Shown piece after piece: positions 1 through 7,263 of a stretch of 52,106 nt of DNA. The DNA lies in assembly GCA_900547465.1 (NCBI GenBank), contig URHJ01000006.1, forward strand, positions 1-52,106, in the 5' to 3' direction. This stretch comes from an uncultured Mycoplasmatota bacterium. GTDB lineage: Bacteria; Bacillota_I; Bacilli_A; RF39; UBA660. A program made the position numbers and the translations under genes. Below the pieces are notes generated by a model, which worked only from the letters and a program-made list of their open reading frames with translations, did no database searches and was not told where the DNA came from. Position 1 is the first letter of the stretch. Every line of letters begins with the position of its first letter.

Positions 1-278
1 ATGATGACTGGTATTTGTTTGGAGATACTGATCCAATTACAAATGGAAAGTTAAGACATAGAAAAAACAAAGATTGTAAGTTGGCGGGGGTTAAGCAAAT
101 TAGAATACACGATTTTAGGCATAGTTGTGCATCACTTTTAATAAATAGTGGTGCTACTATAAATGTTGTAGCAAAGTATTTAGGACACACAAAAATAGAT
201 GAGACATTAAATACTTATTCCCATCTATTTAAGAATCAATTAAATGAAATAATTAATATTATAGACAAACTAAATTAA
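1..278 (+). CDS. Tyrosine recombinase (integrase), C-terminal part only
   Basis: This is the 3' end of an integrase gene that enters from the left edge; frame 3 is open from the first base. It carries the catalytic HxxR box (HDFRH) and the C-terminal box with the nucleophile (LGHTKIDETLNTYSH, the Tyr before SH). It aligns closely with the end of the complete integrase at 13940-15052, sharing for example RIHDFRHSCASLLIN and KYLGHTKIDETLNTYSH. It is therefore a related but distinct integrase of the Tn916/phage type. It ends next to the first att-like junction, as expected for an integrase at the right end of its own element. The rest of that element lies outside the window. Confidence 0.93.
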   Translation, partial: DDWYLFGDTDPITNGKLRHRKNKDCKLAGVKQIRIHDFRHSCASLLINSGATINVVAKYLGHTKIDETLNTYSHLFKNQLNEIINIIDKLN

Positions 279-282
279 AATG

Positions 283-302
283 GGTACCTATTTGGGTACC
301 TA
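283..302. repeat. Tandem GGGTACCTA repeat after the first integrase (candidate arm sites)
   Basis: Two copies of GGGTACCTA, about 12 bases apart, start five bases after the integrase stop codon. The other two junctions have GGTAGTTGA-type repeats at the matching place. Tyrosine integrases of this class usually bind short direct repeats flanking the core, so these are candidate arm-type sites. That role is inferred from position and repetition. Confidence 0.4.
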
Positions 303-326
303 ATACATATATCAAATGGCATAAAG

Positions 327-392
327 CCCTTATAAACAAAGTATCCCGTCATTTCTGACGGGATTTCAGGGGGCGGTTAGAATTCACGTACT
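327..392. repeat. att-like junction A (core TTCAGGGGG)
   Basis: It contains CCCTTATAAACAAA (327-340), a hairpin with arms CCCGTC/GACGGG (345-362), the core TTCAGGGGG (365-373) and TCACGTACT (384-392). The same order recurs at 4223-4289, and without the last motif at 15138-15184. The sequence to its left belongs to the first integrase, and the sequence to its right matches the left end of the second element. It looks like the joint between two integrated elements. The hairpin may also terminate transcription of the integrase gene. Confidence 0.6.
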
Positions 393-480
393 TCAAAGTT
401 TATATAAATACTTTTGCGTTTATTTAAAAGGATTTAAAAGTAAATAAAATAACTAAATATTATAAGAATTTTAAATTCTT

Positions 481-527
481 GGTAGTTGAAAAGGTAGTTG
501 AGATATTTCTTAACTACCTTTTTTTAT
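481..527 (+). terminator. GGTAGTTG repeats forming a terminator-like hairpin
   Basis: Two GGTAGTTGA-type repeats (481-501) match those at 4389-4409 and 15096-15115 and are candidate integrase arm sites. The second copy pairs with TAACTACCTT (511-520) to make a stem followed by a run of seven or more T, which is a rho-independent terminator on the plus strand. The two readings are compatible: it would stop plus-strand transcription from the integrase side before it enters the minus-strand cargo. Confidence 0.5.
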
Positions 528-579
528 GACAAGATGACAATATTACTGATGGTGCCTCAAACAAGTGTCATTTTGTCAT
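526..579. repeat. Inverted repeat ATGACAAGATGACA / TGTCATTTTGTCAT
   Basis: Two 14-base arms (526-539 and 566-579) match at 13 positions and enclose a 26-base loop. Each arm is itself a doubled ATGACA unit. The right arm overlaps the last codons of the 294-residue membrane protein gene. A similar structure with doubled ATGACATTA units lies just after the Fic gene at 8829-8890. Function unknown: terminator, protein-binding site or recombination site are all possible. Confidence 0.5.
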
Positions 580-1452
580 TTTTTCTTCTTTAAACTCATT
601 TATTAATGCTATAAATTCATCATCAGACATTTTTACATATATTCTACTACAGTATTTTTTTTGGAATAACATCACATTATGTACTGATAAACCACAATTT
701 TTAATTATTAATATTTTCCTTTTTCTAGTTGCTTTTTTATCCTTATTATTTTTAAAAAATATTCTAATAAATAGTACTTCATATTTTGAATACAACTCTA
801 TTAAATATTCTAATGGTATAATTAATATTAAATATACAATTGGAATCATGAAACTTATAAAAGTATTCAAAACATTTAATTCTTTATACTCTCTTAATCC
901 AAGTTTAAAAGTTTCATAAAAGAACCAAATACTAATAATTACAAATATTGTTTGCATAAACTTATGTACAATTTTGTATTCTTCTTTTCTTTCAGCAACA
1001 GCATCTACCATTGCTAAGAATGTAATAATAGGAATAATTAGTAACTCAACCCAAAGTTTAAATGTAAATGTACTATAAAAAAACTCTATAACAATTGTAA
1101 ACTTTAAATTATCTTTTAATACTTTCCAAATATATTGTTCATCAGATTCCCTAGATGCTGCATTAAAACAAAATATTACTCCTGATGTTATATACCATAT
1201 AATAATATCCTTTATGTAACAATTATCCCATATTGACGTTTTAGAAAATAATAATGTTATTAAAATCACATATAAAGAAGTTATTATCCATATTTTTATT
1301 AAATTCTTTCCAAATAATATTTTAATAACGTCTAGGGCAGAATATCTTGTTTTCTTATTAATTAATACATATACTGATAAAATCAAAATCCAAATTATTG
1401 TAGCCCACTCTCGAGTAGATAAAATACTTAACCATTTTAAAAAATTAGTCAT
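568..1452 (-). CDS. Integral membrane protein of unknown function
   Basis: This 294-residue protein has about six or seven hydrophobic segments, starting near residues 12-32 and 52-70, and a basic C-terminal cytosolic tail containing KKATRKRK. No catalytic motif stands out. The start is supported by AAAGGTGAAG just before the ATG. It is the last gene of the minus-strand cargo between att junctions A and B, 27 bases after the deoxyribosyltransferase-like gene, and its stop lies within an inverted repeat. I do not recognise a named family, so a specific function cannot be given. It is a real gene by length, ribosome site and operon position. Confidence 0.8.
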   Translation of the reverse strand: MTNFLKWLSILSTREWATIIWILILSVYVLINKKTRYSALDVIKILFGKNLIKIWIITSLYVILITLLFSKTSIWDNCYIKDIIIWYITSGVIFCFNAASRESDEQYIWKVLKDNLKFTIVIEFFYSTFTFKLWVELLIIPIITFLAMVDAVAERKEEYKIVHKFMQTIFVIISIWFFYETFKLGLREYKELNVLNTFISFMIPIVYLILIIPLEYLIELYSKYEVLFIRIFFKNNKDKKATRKRKILIIKNCGLSVHNVMLFQKKYCSRIYVKMSDDEFIALINEFKEEKMTK

Positions 1453-1479
1453 ACTTCACCTTTGTATATTTGTTAAAAA

Positions 1480-1788
1480 TTATTTTATTAAATCAGTATA
1501 ATACATTATTTCTTTATTTAATGATTTAGCAAACTCGATTTCACTTTTAGTGCTACTACCTATATAATCATTAACATTTACAACTAAAATAGCATCAGAT
1601 AGTTTTATTCTTTCTTTATGCATTTTATCAAGCATTAATGCTTCTTCTTCAGTAAAGTCATCTTTGCTAGTTTTTGATGGATTATATATAGGTACTAACA
1701 TACAATTACCTTCTAATTCCATTTTTTCTGTTATTTCCATCATTTCATTAACAATTTTCAAACTACCACACACTGTTATTATCTTCAT
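1480..1788 (-). CDS. Nucleoside 2-deoxyribosyltransferase-like Rossmann-fold protein
   Basis: The 102-residue protein begins MKIITVCGS, has a conserved Lys-x-x-x-Glu-type middle (HKERIKLSDAILVVNV) and ends with GSSTKSEIEFAKSLNKEIMYYT. This is the layout of small nucleoside 2-deoxyribosyltransferase-like proteins: an N-terminal phosphate or sugar loop, a D/N-containing strand, and a G-x-S-x-x-E helix supplying the catalytic Glu. Such enzymes exchange or hydrolyse bases on deoxynucleosides. AAGGAG precedes the ATG at the right distance. It sits in a cargo segment with UDG-like, 5'-nucleotidase and ASCH genes, which supports a nucleotide-related role. The exact substrate cannot be read from sequence. 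Confidence 0.65.
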   Translation of the reverse strand: MKIITVCGSLKIVNEMMEITEKMELEGNCMLVPIYNPSKTSKDDFTEEEALMLDKMHKERIKLSDAILVVNVNDYIGSSTKSEIEFAKSLNKEIMYYTDLIK

Positions 1789-1850
1789 TTATTTCACATC
1801 TCCTTTTTAAAATCAATTGTATATGGTTATCATCAAGCCGTAATTATTAT

Positions 1851-2243
1851 TTAATCAAAATTCCAAATACCTAAATATCCTTTGGCTTTAATAGGTTTGT
1901 CTAATACTTTTATATCTTTTAATATCCATGCATATCTTCCAACAGCATAAATACCTGTTATATATTCATTTTTATTTTTCTTCATTTTTTCTATAAATTC
2001 TTCTGTCATTTCAATACAATCAATTAATTCACAAGAGCAAATTATGTTTCCATAATTTAAACAATTAATATCAACTAAATCTATCAACTCTTTATTATTT
2101 TTATATTATTTTGGAATTTTTGTTGAACTTGCATGAATGTATAATTTACCTCTATAGTTAGTTTTCCAACTTCTAGTTTCTATTGTTTTAATACCATTTT
2201 TAATTAAAGTTGCGTATGGTTCAGTTAAACTTAATACTTTCAT
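1851..2243 (-). pseudogene. ASCH-domain protein interrupted by one in-frame TAA
   Basis: Reading from an ATG at 2243 with a good AAGGAG site, the frame gives MKVLSLTEPYATLIKNG..ETRSWKTNYRG..IHAS, the N-terminal half of an ASCH (PUA-like) domain. It then meets a single TAA at 2106-2108 (codon 46). The same frame continues for 84 codons to YAWILKDI..PIKAKGYLGIW, the C-terminal ASCH half. No base is gained or lost; one codon, probably for Glu or Gln, has become ochre. ASCH proteins bind RNA or modified nucleosides, and some are amidohydrolases on modified cytidine. Either the gene is dead or two fragments are made. The downstream part alone could start at TTG 2084 but has no clear ribosome site. 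Confidence 0.82.
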
Positions 2244-2264
2244 ATAATAACGTTCTCCTTATTT

Positions 2265-2951
2265 TTAGTCAATATAATTCCATATTTTTTTATATTGCAC
2301 TAACTGTTCAGCCTTTTTAATTTGTGCTACTGGGTGATATAAAGGAATAATAACATAATCATCTTTATTTATTTCAGGATATTTTCTAATAGTTTCCTTT
2401 AGTGTTCTTTCTATATCAAAATTTAATAAGTTAGATAAAGATAATAATGGATAATATCCTAAAGTTAATATTACTTTTGGCTTTACTATCTCGATTTGTT
2501 TTAATAAGAAATCACTACATTTTAGAGTAGATTTTTTTAAATCAATATTATTTCCTCTATAATTATCTCCCTGTCTTGCACACATTATTGCATTTGTTAT
2601 AAATATATCATTTAACGAATACCTACTGTTAGAAGATTCTTTTATATATTTTTCTAATATTTTTTTGGTATTACTTTTTTCTGACTCAATTAATTCATTC
2701 CAATTACTTTTATCTTCTTTTAACAAATTATTTAGTTTTTTCATATCATTATAAGGTCCCCAGTCTTGACCTATAATCATAATCTTGGAATCTAGTCTAT
2801 TAAACCAATCAGTCCATATAGATGGTATATTTGAACTAAAGTTATAATCATTATAAATATTTATCAATGACTTCTCTTTACATTTAAAATTAGTGCATTT
2901 ATCACATTTAGACATAGTCTTTAATAATTTATCAAAGGACTCTTTTTTCAT
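2265..2951 (-). CDS. Uracil-DNA glycosylase superfamily protein
   Basis: A 228-residue protein of the UDG fold. The first active-site motif is IIGQDWGPYND (about residues 59-69), where family 4/5 enzymes have G-E-x-P-G or similar. The second is PLYHPVAQ near the C terminus, in place of HPS. An N-terminal cysteine group C16-x2-C19-x4-C24, with another Cys in IMCARQG, suggests the iron-sulfur cluster seen in family 4 and related UDGs. These enzymes excise uracil or deaminated bases from DNA. The ATG follows GTGGTGAT, and the gene lies 14 bases after the 5'-nucleotidase gene, so the two are probably cotranscribed. The subfamily is uncertain. Confidence 0.8.
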   Translation of the reverse strand: MKKESFDKLLKTMSKCDKCTNFKCKEKSLINIYNDYNFSSNIPSIWTDWFNRLDSKIMIIGQDWGPYNDMKKLNNLLKEDKSNWNELIESEKSNTKKILEKYIKESSNSRYSLNDIFITNAIMCARQGDNYRGNNIDLKKSTLKCSDFLLKQIEIVKPKVILTLGYYPLLSLSNLLNFDIERTLKETIRKYPEINKDDYVIIPLYHPVAQIKKAEQLVQYKKIWNYID

Positions 2952-2965
2952 TATATCACCACGAC

Positions 2966-3763
2966 CTAATTTAGAATTTTTATTTTACTTCGTATTTCAT
3001 CATAAGAAGTATTATCTGTACAAACTATATCGTAGTTTTCTTTAAAAGATTCTAATCTTTCTTCTATTTTTTCATCTAAAAAACCCAATTTATAAACATT
3101 TCTATTAGTACCTGCCATATTTATATCTAAAACACTATTGCCAAGAAGTAAAATATTATTTCTGCCTATAATTTTACTTTTAATATTTGATGGTAAAAAT
3201 ACTTCATTTTTATTTAATGGATGAGTTAAATTATTATCTCTAACTCCTTTAACTATGCCTTTTTCATATTCCAAGAAATTAGAACAAATATAAATATTTG
3301 AATAATTGCAATTATTTCTAATTAAAAATTGTTCAATAATATTACCAACACCTGCTGATATTACTATAATAGGAATATTTTTTTCATACATTGTCTTTAA
3401 AAAATCAATTGCTCCATCTCGAAAAGCCATAATACTTTCGTTATTAGCAGCATAGTTTATAATTTCTTCTGTAATACCAAAATTAATTAATGTTTCTATA
3501 TTTTTTCTATACCATTCACTCATGATTGGCATTTTTTCTTCAATTGATAATGACTCATCAATTTCAAATTTATGATAATGACTAAATATTCTTATACATT
3601 CATCAATAAATTCTTTTGTAACTTTAGGATTTTTAAAAATACTTGCCCAAGAACTATCACTATTATCCTTAGTAATTGTTCCATCAAAATCAGTCAAAAT
3701 ATATAAATCATTTACAGAAATAGAGTTTAAATTATTTAACTTTTCATTATTCACTAAAATCAT
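2966..3763 (-). CDS. HAD-superfamily pyrimidine 5'-nucleotidase-like phosphatase (UMPH-1 type)
   Basis: Its 265 residues show the HAD nucleophile motif DFDGTIT (D25 and D27), the second motif VISAGVGN (Ser), and the C-terminal motif IIGRNNILLLGNSVLDINMA with acidic metal ligand D. The order and the text around GVGNIIEQFL and SNFLEYEKG resemble the eukaryotic-like cytosolic 5'-nucleotidase III (UMPH-1) family, which dephosphorylates pyrimidine nucleoside monophosphates. It is the first intact gene of the minus-strand cargo unit 568-3763. AGAGAG precedes the ATG. In the usual GDSxxD box the acidic residue after Gly is Asn here (GNSVLD), a conservative change. Substrate is inferred. Confidence 0.8.
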   Translation of the reverse strand: MILVNNEKLNNLNSISVNDLYILTDFDGTITKDNSDSSWASIFKNPKVTKEFIDECIRIFSHYHKFEIDESLSIEEKMPIMSEWYRKNIETLINFGITEEIINYAANNESIMAFRDGAIDFLKTMYEKNIPIIVISAGVGNIIEQFLIRNNCNYSNIYICSNFLEYEKGIVKGVRDNNLTHPLNKNEVFLPSNIKSKIIGRNNILLLGNSVLDINMAGTNRNVYKLGFLDEKIEERLESFKENYDIVCTDNTSYDEIRSKIKILN

Positions 3764-3781
3764 TATTAATCATCTCTCTTT

Positions 3782-4081
3782 CTATAAGTCATTAGGTAAT
3801 TTACTATAATCATATTTATTCATAATTGGATTTAATAACTCTTGTGCTTTATTTAATTCTTCAACTGCTTGTTCTAAGGTGTATTCACTTTTACCTTCTT
3901 TAAGTAATGTCAAATGCTCTACTACCTTAAATATGATAAATCCAGCCTCTCTTACTTTTTCTCTTTTAGTAAAATCAAATTATAATAAATCTGTTTCTAA
4001 TTCTTTATATTGTTCAATTAAGTTCTTTAAATCTTTACTAGATTTATTTGCATATTTTCCTTTAGAAAAATAAAAAAGCAT
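3782..4081 (-). pseudogene. Small ORF of unknown function interrupted by one in-frame TAA
   Basis: From ATG 4081 the minus strand reads MLFYFSKGKYANKSSKDLKN..., meets TAA at 3980-3982 (codon 34), and continues in the same frame for another 65 codons (FDFTKREKVREAGF... to KLPNDL) before TAG. The second half has the composition of a real helical protein (VVEHLTLLKEGKSEYTLEQAVEELNKA). There is no clear ribosome site before the ATG, so the true 5' end may be lost. No family recognised. It is the second ochre-interrupted frame in the same 3.9-kb segment, which suggests that the segment is decaying. Confidence 0.55.
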
Positions 4082-4222
4082 TTTGTCATTTTTTTACTAT
4101 AGATTACATTTTGATTTTATCATTTTTTTAAACATATGTCCATTTTACATATTGAAATAAATCTTTATAAATAAAAAATACCATGTTATTGGTATCTAGA
4201 TAAATCCAAAATAGTTAAAAAT

Positions 4223-4289
4223 CCCTTATAAACAAAAGTATTCCCCTCTCTCGAGGGGAATTTCAGGGGGCAAACTTATATCACGTACT
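4223..4289. repeat. att-like junction B (core TTCAGGGGG)
   Basis: CCCTTATAAACAAA (4223-4236), a perfect 8-base hairpin TTCCCCTC/GAGGGGAA (4241-4260), TTCAGGGGG (4262-4270) and TCACGTACT (4281-4289) repeat the order at junction A almost exactly. It bounds the integrase-less segment on its left and the 10.9-kb mobilizable element on its right. Left-side similarity is to the first integrase's right end; right-side similarity is to the left end at junction A. Confidence 0.6.
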
Positions 4290-4388
4290 CTAAATTATTT
4301 TATATTAGCAAACCCTTTATTTTCAAAGGGTTTTAATTTACAAAAGTTTAAATAAGTTTACACCTTTAAAATAAAAATCTCCTGTTTT

Positions 4389-4409
4389 GGTAGTTGAATG
4401 GGTGGTTAG
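4389..4409. repeat. GGTAGTTGAATGG-type direct repeats (candidate integrase arm sites)
   Basis: Two imperfect copies of GGTAGTTGA, 12 bases apart, lie about 120 bases inside the left end of the mobilizable element. The same repeats lie at 15096-15115, just inside its right end, and at 481-501 for the neighbouring segment. Their symmetric position inside both ends fits integrase arm-binding sites. Confidence 0.5.
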
Positions 4410-4430
4410 ATTTTCTATTTATTTTAGTCA

Positions 4431-5594
4431 TTATAAAATTCTAAAAACTTCAAAATATTCATTAAATACTTCTGCTGTTGCTAATTCTTGTGCAATAGCT
4501 TTAATTGAATATTCATTAGTATTTTCTCTTATTATAGAATAATTTAAATATTCTAACACTTTTTGATTTATATTTCTAATTACCTTATCTTTTTCAGAAA
4601 GTAAGTACATTTCAAATTCTTCTTTTTGTTTTTCACTATCAAACTCTAGATAAGTTTTTTGATGTTTTTGATATGCAAATCTTTCATCAGAATTATCTGG
4701 ATTATATAAAAATCTTATTAATTTATCTTCTTCACTATTTCTTATAAGAAATTTATAAGTATAATCATAGTTTCTTTTTCCATCTAATTTAAAAAAGGAG
4801 TTTTCTAAAGCAACCGTAACAAATCTTCTGCCATCTAAGTTAATTAATTGTTTTGAATATAATTGTGTTCCAAAATATTTAACTATTAATTTGCCATAAA
4901 AAACTCTACAATCTGTTTGCGCAAAGCAATAAAACATCTTATTACCTTCATCATCCTCAAAATTCAATGTTATAGTGAATTCAGGTCTATAAATATTATG
5001 GTAAACTCTTGCTTGGTTTTTTTCATCATATCTCTCTTCCCATTCATCTTTATTTTCTATCATATAAAAAAATTGGATTATAGGACTAGATGTTAAATGA
5101 AATCTTTTCTTCCATAAAAATTCTATTTGATTAATATCAGCAATACTATCTTTGGGAGTATTTGTATCTTTAACTCTAGTATATATAGAGTATCTTTTTA
5201 CTATTTTTCCTTTATCACTATAATCTTTCAACAAAAAGTATGGAGTATCATACGAATTTTTAACAATTAAAATATCTAATTCGTGATTTTCAATCATAAT
5301 TGTTTTAACCTCGATACTTGGTCTTATACCACTAACAAATGGAATGTTTTTTAAGAAATCAATTATCTTTTGTTGGTTCTTTCTATTTAAATCATTTTCA
5401 ATTCCAATTATCTCATAAGTTTTATCTCTTACACCAAAAATTAAATATGCATCTCTATCAGCACGATTATTTGCTAAACATATTATATCGTGTAATAAAT
5501 CTGATTTATTATCATGCCATTGTTCTTTAAAATCCCAATAGTCATCTTCTCTTTTAGAATTAATCAATTCTTTTATATTAGTTTCTAAATCCAT
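4431..5594 (-). CDS. AlbA_2/Schlafen-like domain protein, possible phage defence
   Basis: The N-terminal ~150 residues match the AlbA_2 (Schlafen AAA_4-type) domain: an early acid-rich YWDFKEQWH, then LHDIICLANNRADRDAYLIFGV and a YTRVKDTNTP-type end. The remaining ~230 residues are charged, with no domain I can name. AlbA_2 proteins bind or cleave nucleic acid or act as regulators, and Schlafen-like forms recur in defence islands. I start at the ATG 5594, five bases after AAAGGTG, rather than the upstream GTG. It follows the two-TM gene at 5610-6320 by 15 bases, so the two probably form one unit. No Walker A motif is visible. Confidence 0.78.
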   Translation of the reverse strand: MDLETNIKELINSKREDDYWDFKEQWHDNKSDLLHDIICLANNRADRDAYLIFGVRDKTYEIIGIENDLNRKNQQKIIDFLKNIPFVSGIRPSIEVKTIMIENHELDILIVKNSYDTPYFLLKDYSDKGKIVKRYSIYTRVKDTNTPKDSIADINQIEFLWKKRFHLTSSPIIQFFYMIENKDEWEERYDEKNQARVYHNIYRPEFTITLNFEDDEGNKMFYCFAQTDCRVFYGKLIVKYFGTQLYSKQLINLDGRRFVTVALENSFFKLDGKRNYDYTYKFLIRNSEEDKLIRFLYNPDNSDERFAYQKHQKTYLEFDSEKQKEEFEMYLLSEKDKVIRNINQKVLEYLNYSIIRENTNEYSIKAIAQELATAEVFNEYFEVFRIL

Positions 5595-5609
5595 ATCCAC
5601 ACCTTTAAA

Positions 5610-6320
5610 TTAATTTCTATATAATCTGCTATATAAATTTAATTGTAATTTTTCTTGTAAAGAATCGAGTTGCATAATAATAGTAAATATAACATGTAAT
5701 TCCTTTTCACATTCAGTATTTAATTCTTTAAAATCAATTTTTTCATCTGTATTAACAAATTTAAATGCCATATTGTTTAGATCTGTTAATTTATCAGAAT
5801 TTTTTTCAAAATTATCATCATATTTATAATCATTAGGTAATCTTTCAATTAAAAAATTATGAAAATCAATTGCAACACAAGACATATTTACCAATCTATG
5901 CCAATATTTATACCATTTATCCTTATCATTTTGCTGATAAGCAATACTCATTTGAGGCCAACATTCATGATATGCACCAGATAACTGATTCCTCCTTTTT
6001 TGCAATATAGGTATTATACTTGAATGGTAATTTATATATCTTTCTTTTGCATTAGTTATAATTAAAAATATTAAGTTAACTATTAATCCTGTTGAAATAC
6101 TTAAAGAAATATTAAATAAATAATTAAATTCTATTTTATAAAATATAAATGCCAAAATCATAAACAATATTGTAAAAACGATTAATCCATTTAACCAATG
6201 CTTCATATTAAAAGATTTTGGGCAATAATCAAAAATAGTTTTCTCACTATCACTATAAATAGATTCAAAATTTCCTAGTTTTTCATCGAACCATTTTTCA
6301 TATTCTGCTTCTGTTTCCAT
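5610..6320 (-). CDS. Two-TM membrane protein, possible SLATT-like effector
   Basis: The protein has a charged N-terminal ~40 residues, two adjacent hydrophobic helices (about 42-62 and 68-90, LNGLIVFTILFMILAFIF and ISTGLIVNLIFLII), then a helical ~140-residue tail. That architecture resembles SLATT-type proteins, thought to be membrane effectors paired with nucleic-acid or nucleotide sensors. I cannot confirm homology. The start METEAEYEKWF is chosen because GAGGT lies eight bases before it. It sits between the hydrolase gene (6337) and the AlbA_2 gene. Pairing of a two-TM protein with an AlbA_2 protein suggests an effector-sensor pair. Confidence 0.6.
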   Translation of the reverse strand: METEAEYEKWFDEKLGNFESIYSDSEKTIFDYCPKSFNMKHWLNGLIVFTILFMILAFIFYKIEFNYLFNISLSISTGLIVNLIFLIITNAKERYINYHSSIIPILQKRRNQLSGAYHECWPQMSIAYQQNDKDKWYKYWHRLVNMSCVAIDFHNFLIERLPNDYKYDDNFEKNSDKLTDLNNMAFKFVNTDEKIDFKELNTECEKELHVIFTIIMQLDSLQEKLQLNLYSRLYRN

Positions 6321-6336
6321 ACTTTTATACCTCATT

Positions 6337-6891
6337 TTATATATATTTTAATAATTCTTCAAATTCTGTATAGCCACTTTCAGAATTTAAATGACCTCCA
6401 CCAGAAATCAAAACTTGATTTTCAGTTATGGTATCAGCAAATTCTTTTTCGGCTTGATATTTAACATAAGGATCATTATCAGAATAGAAACAAATAATAT
6501 CATCACAATAGTTTTTAACATCTGCAAGATTATCAAAATACATGCTCTCATTAACTGCATCATAATCTTCATCAATTCCAAGATAATTATTGAATCCACA
6601 AACAAAAACCAATTTCTTCACTTTAATTTTATTCTCTACTAAAAATTTACAAATGAAAATAGGAGCTATTGAATGTGCAAATATAATTGTATTTCCATTT
6701 AAGATATTTGCCTCGACATAGGTCTTTAAAAGTTTAGACCAATTATCATAATTTTGATAACCTACACCCGTTGGAAAATCTGGAGTATAAACTTCTAATC
6801 CTTTATTTTCAAGTTCCTTTCTTAAATATGGAATCCAATTTGAAAATGGATTTCCAAAACTTCCATGAACTAGTAAATAATTATTTTTCAT
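6337..6891 (-). CDS. Alpha/beta hydrolase of the RBBP9/YdeN family
   Basis: The 184 residues begin with the oxyanion-loop motif LLVHGSFGNPFSNWIPYL. The nucleophile is in IIFAHSIAP, a divergent elbow where the usual GHSLG is AHSIA. The catalytic Asp lies in FYSDNDPYV and His in SGGGHLNSESGYTEF. Order and spacing match the RBBP9/YdeN serine hydrolases, small cytosolic esterases with poorly known substrates. The start overlaps the cupin stop (ATGA), so translation is coupled. The missing Gly before His in the nucleophile elbow is unusual but occurs in this family. Confidence 0.85.
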   Translation of the reverse strand: MKNNYLLVHGSFGNPFSNWIPYLRKELENKGLEVYTPDFPTGVGYQNYDNWSKLLKTYVEANILNGNTIIFAHSIAPIFICKFLVENKIKVKKLVFVCGFNNYLGIDEDYDAVNESMYFDNLADVKNYCDDIICFYSDNDPYVKYQAEKEFADTITENQVLISGGGHLNSESGYTEFEELLKYI

Positions 6892-7253
6892 TTAAAATCC
6901 TCCTCGCTATATAGTCTGCATTGTTCTTTTGACCATGCTGGAGAACAAACAATAGCTAATTTAAAATCACCATTCCAGTAGTATATATCCCTCTTGTTTA
7001 TAAAAATAATATCACCTTTTTTAAAAGAAATTGGTTCACTATCTTTTTTATATATAGTTCCTTTTCCATCTAGAATATAACATAATTCCTCAACTTCTAA
7101 ATTAGAGCAATATCCTTCCATAGGATACCTTCCTGTAATTTTATTTATACAAAAATCCATATTTTTTTCATTCAATGCAATTCCATATTCTAAAACAGAG
7201 CTAGTATCGGCATATCTAAATTTTTCTGCATTTTCTTCTTTTATTATTTTCAT
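6888..7253 (-). CDS. Small cupin-domain protein
   Basis: A 121-residue single-domain beta-barrel protein. The conserved segment PISFKKGDIIFINKRDIYYWNGDFKLAIVC is the second cupin motif region (G-D-x-x-x-x-P/N-x-x-x-H/Y-x-x-x). The expected metal-binding His residues are largely absent (YYWNG instead of HxxxN), so it may be a non-metal cupin that binds a small ligand. AGGAGG precedes the ATG. It is translationally coupled to the downstream hydrolase and follows the beta-lactamase-fold gene by ten bases, pointing to a shared small-molecule function. Its substrate is unknown. Confidence 0.75.
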   Translation of the reverse strand: MKIIKEENAEKFRYADTSSVLEYGIALNEKNMDFCINKITGRYPMEGYCSNLEVEELCYILDGKGTIYKKDSEPISFKKGDIIFINKRDIYYWNGDFKLAIVCSPAWSKEQCRLYSEEDFK

Positions 7254-7263
7254 TTTGTTCCTC

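Larger units (their letters stand above)
4082..4430. other. 349-base gene-free region holding att junction B
   Basis: From 4082 to 4200 the sequence is very AT-rich, with a fragment of the ATGACAAAATG motif (reverse strand near 4082-4092) and a small palindrome ATACC..GGTAT. From 4184 it resembles the sequence after the first integrase: GGTATCTA versus GGTACCTA, then CCCTTATAAACAAA. The second half holds junction B and GGTAGTTGA-type repeats. A hairpin AACCCTTT..AAAGGGTT lies near 4311-4331. I see no coding sequence. Confidence 0.6.

Noticed and set aside
1851..4081. Recoding of TAA as a sense codon
   Set aside because: Many intact genes here, including the integrase at 15052 and the thioredoxin-CcdA gene, use TAA as a clean stop, so general recoding is excluded; decay is simpler.
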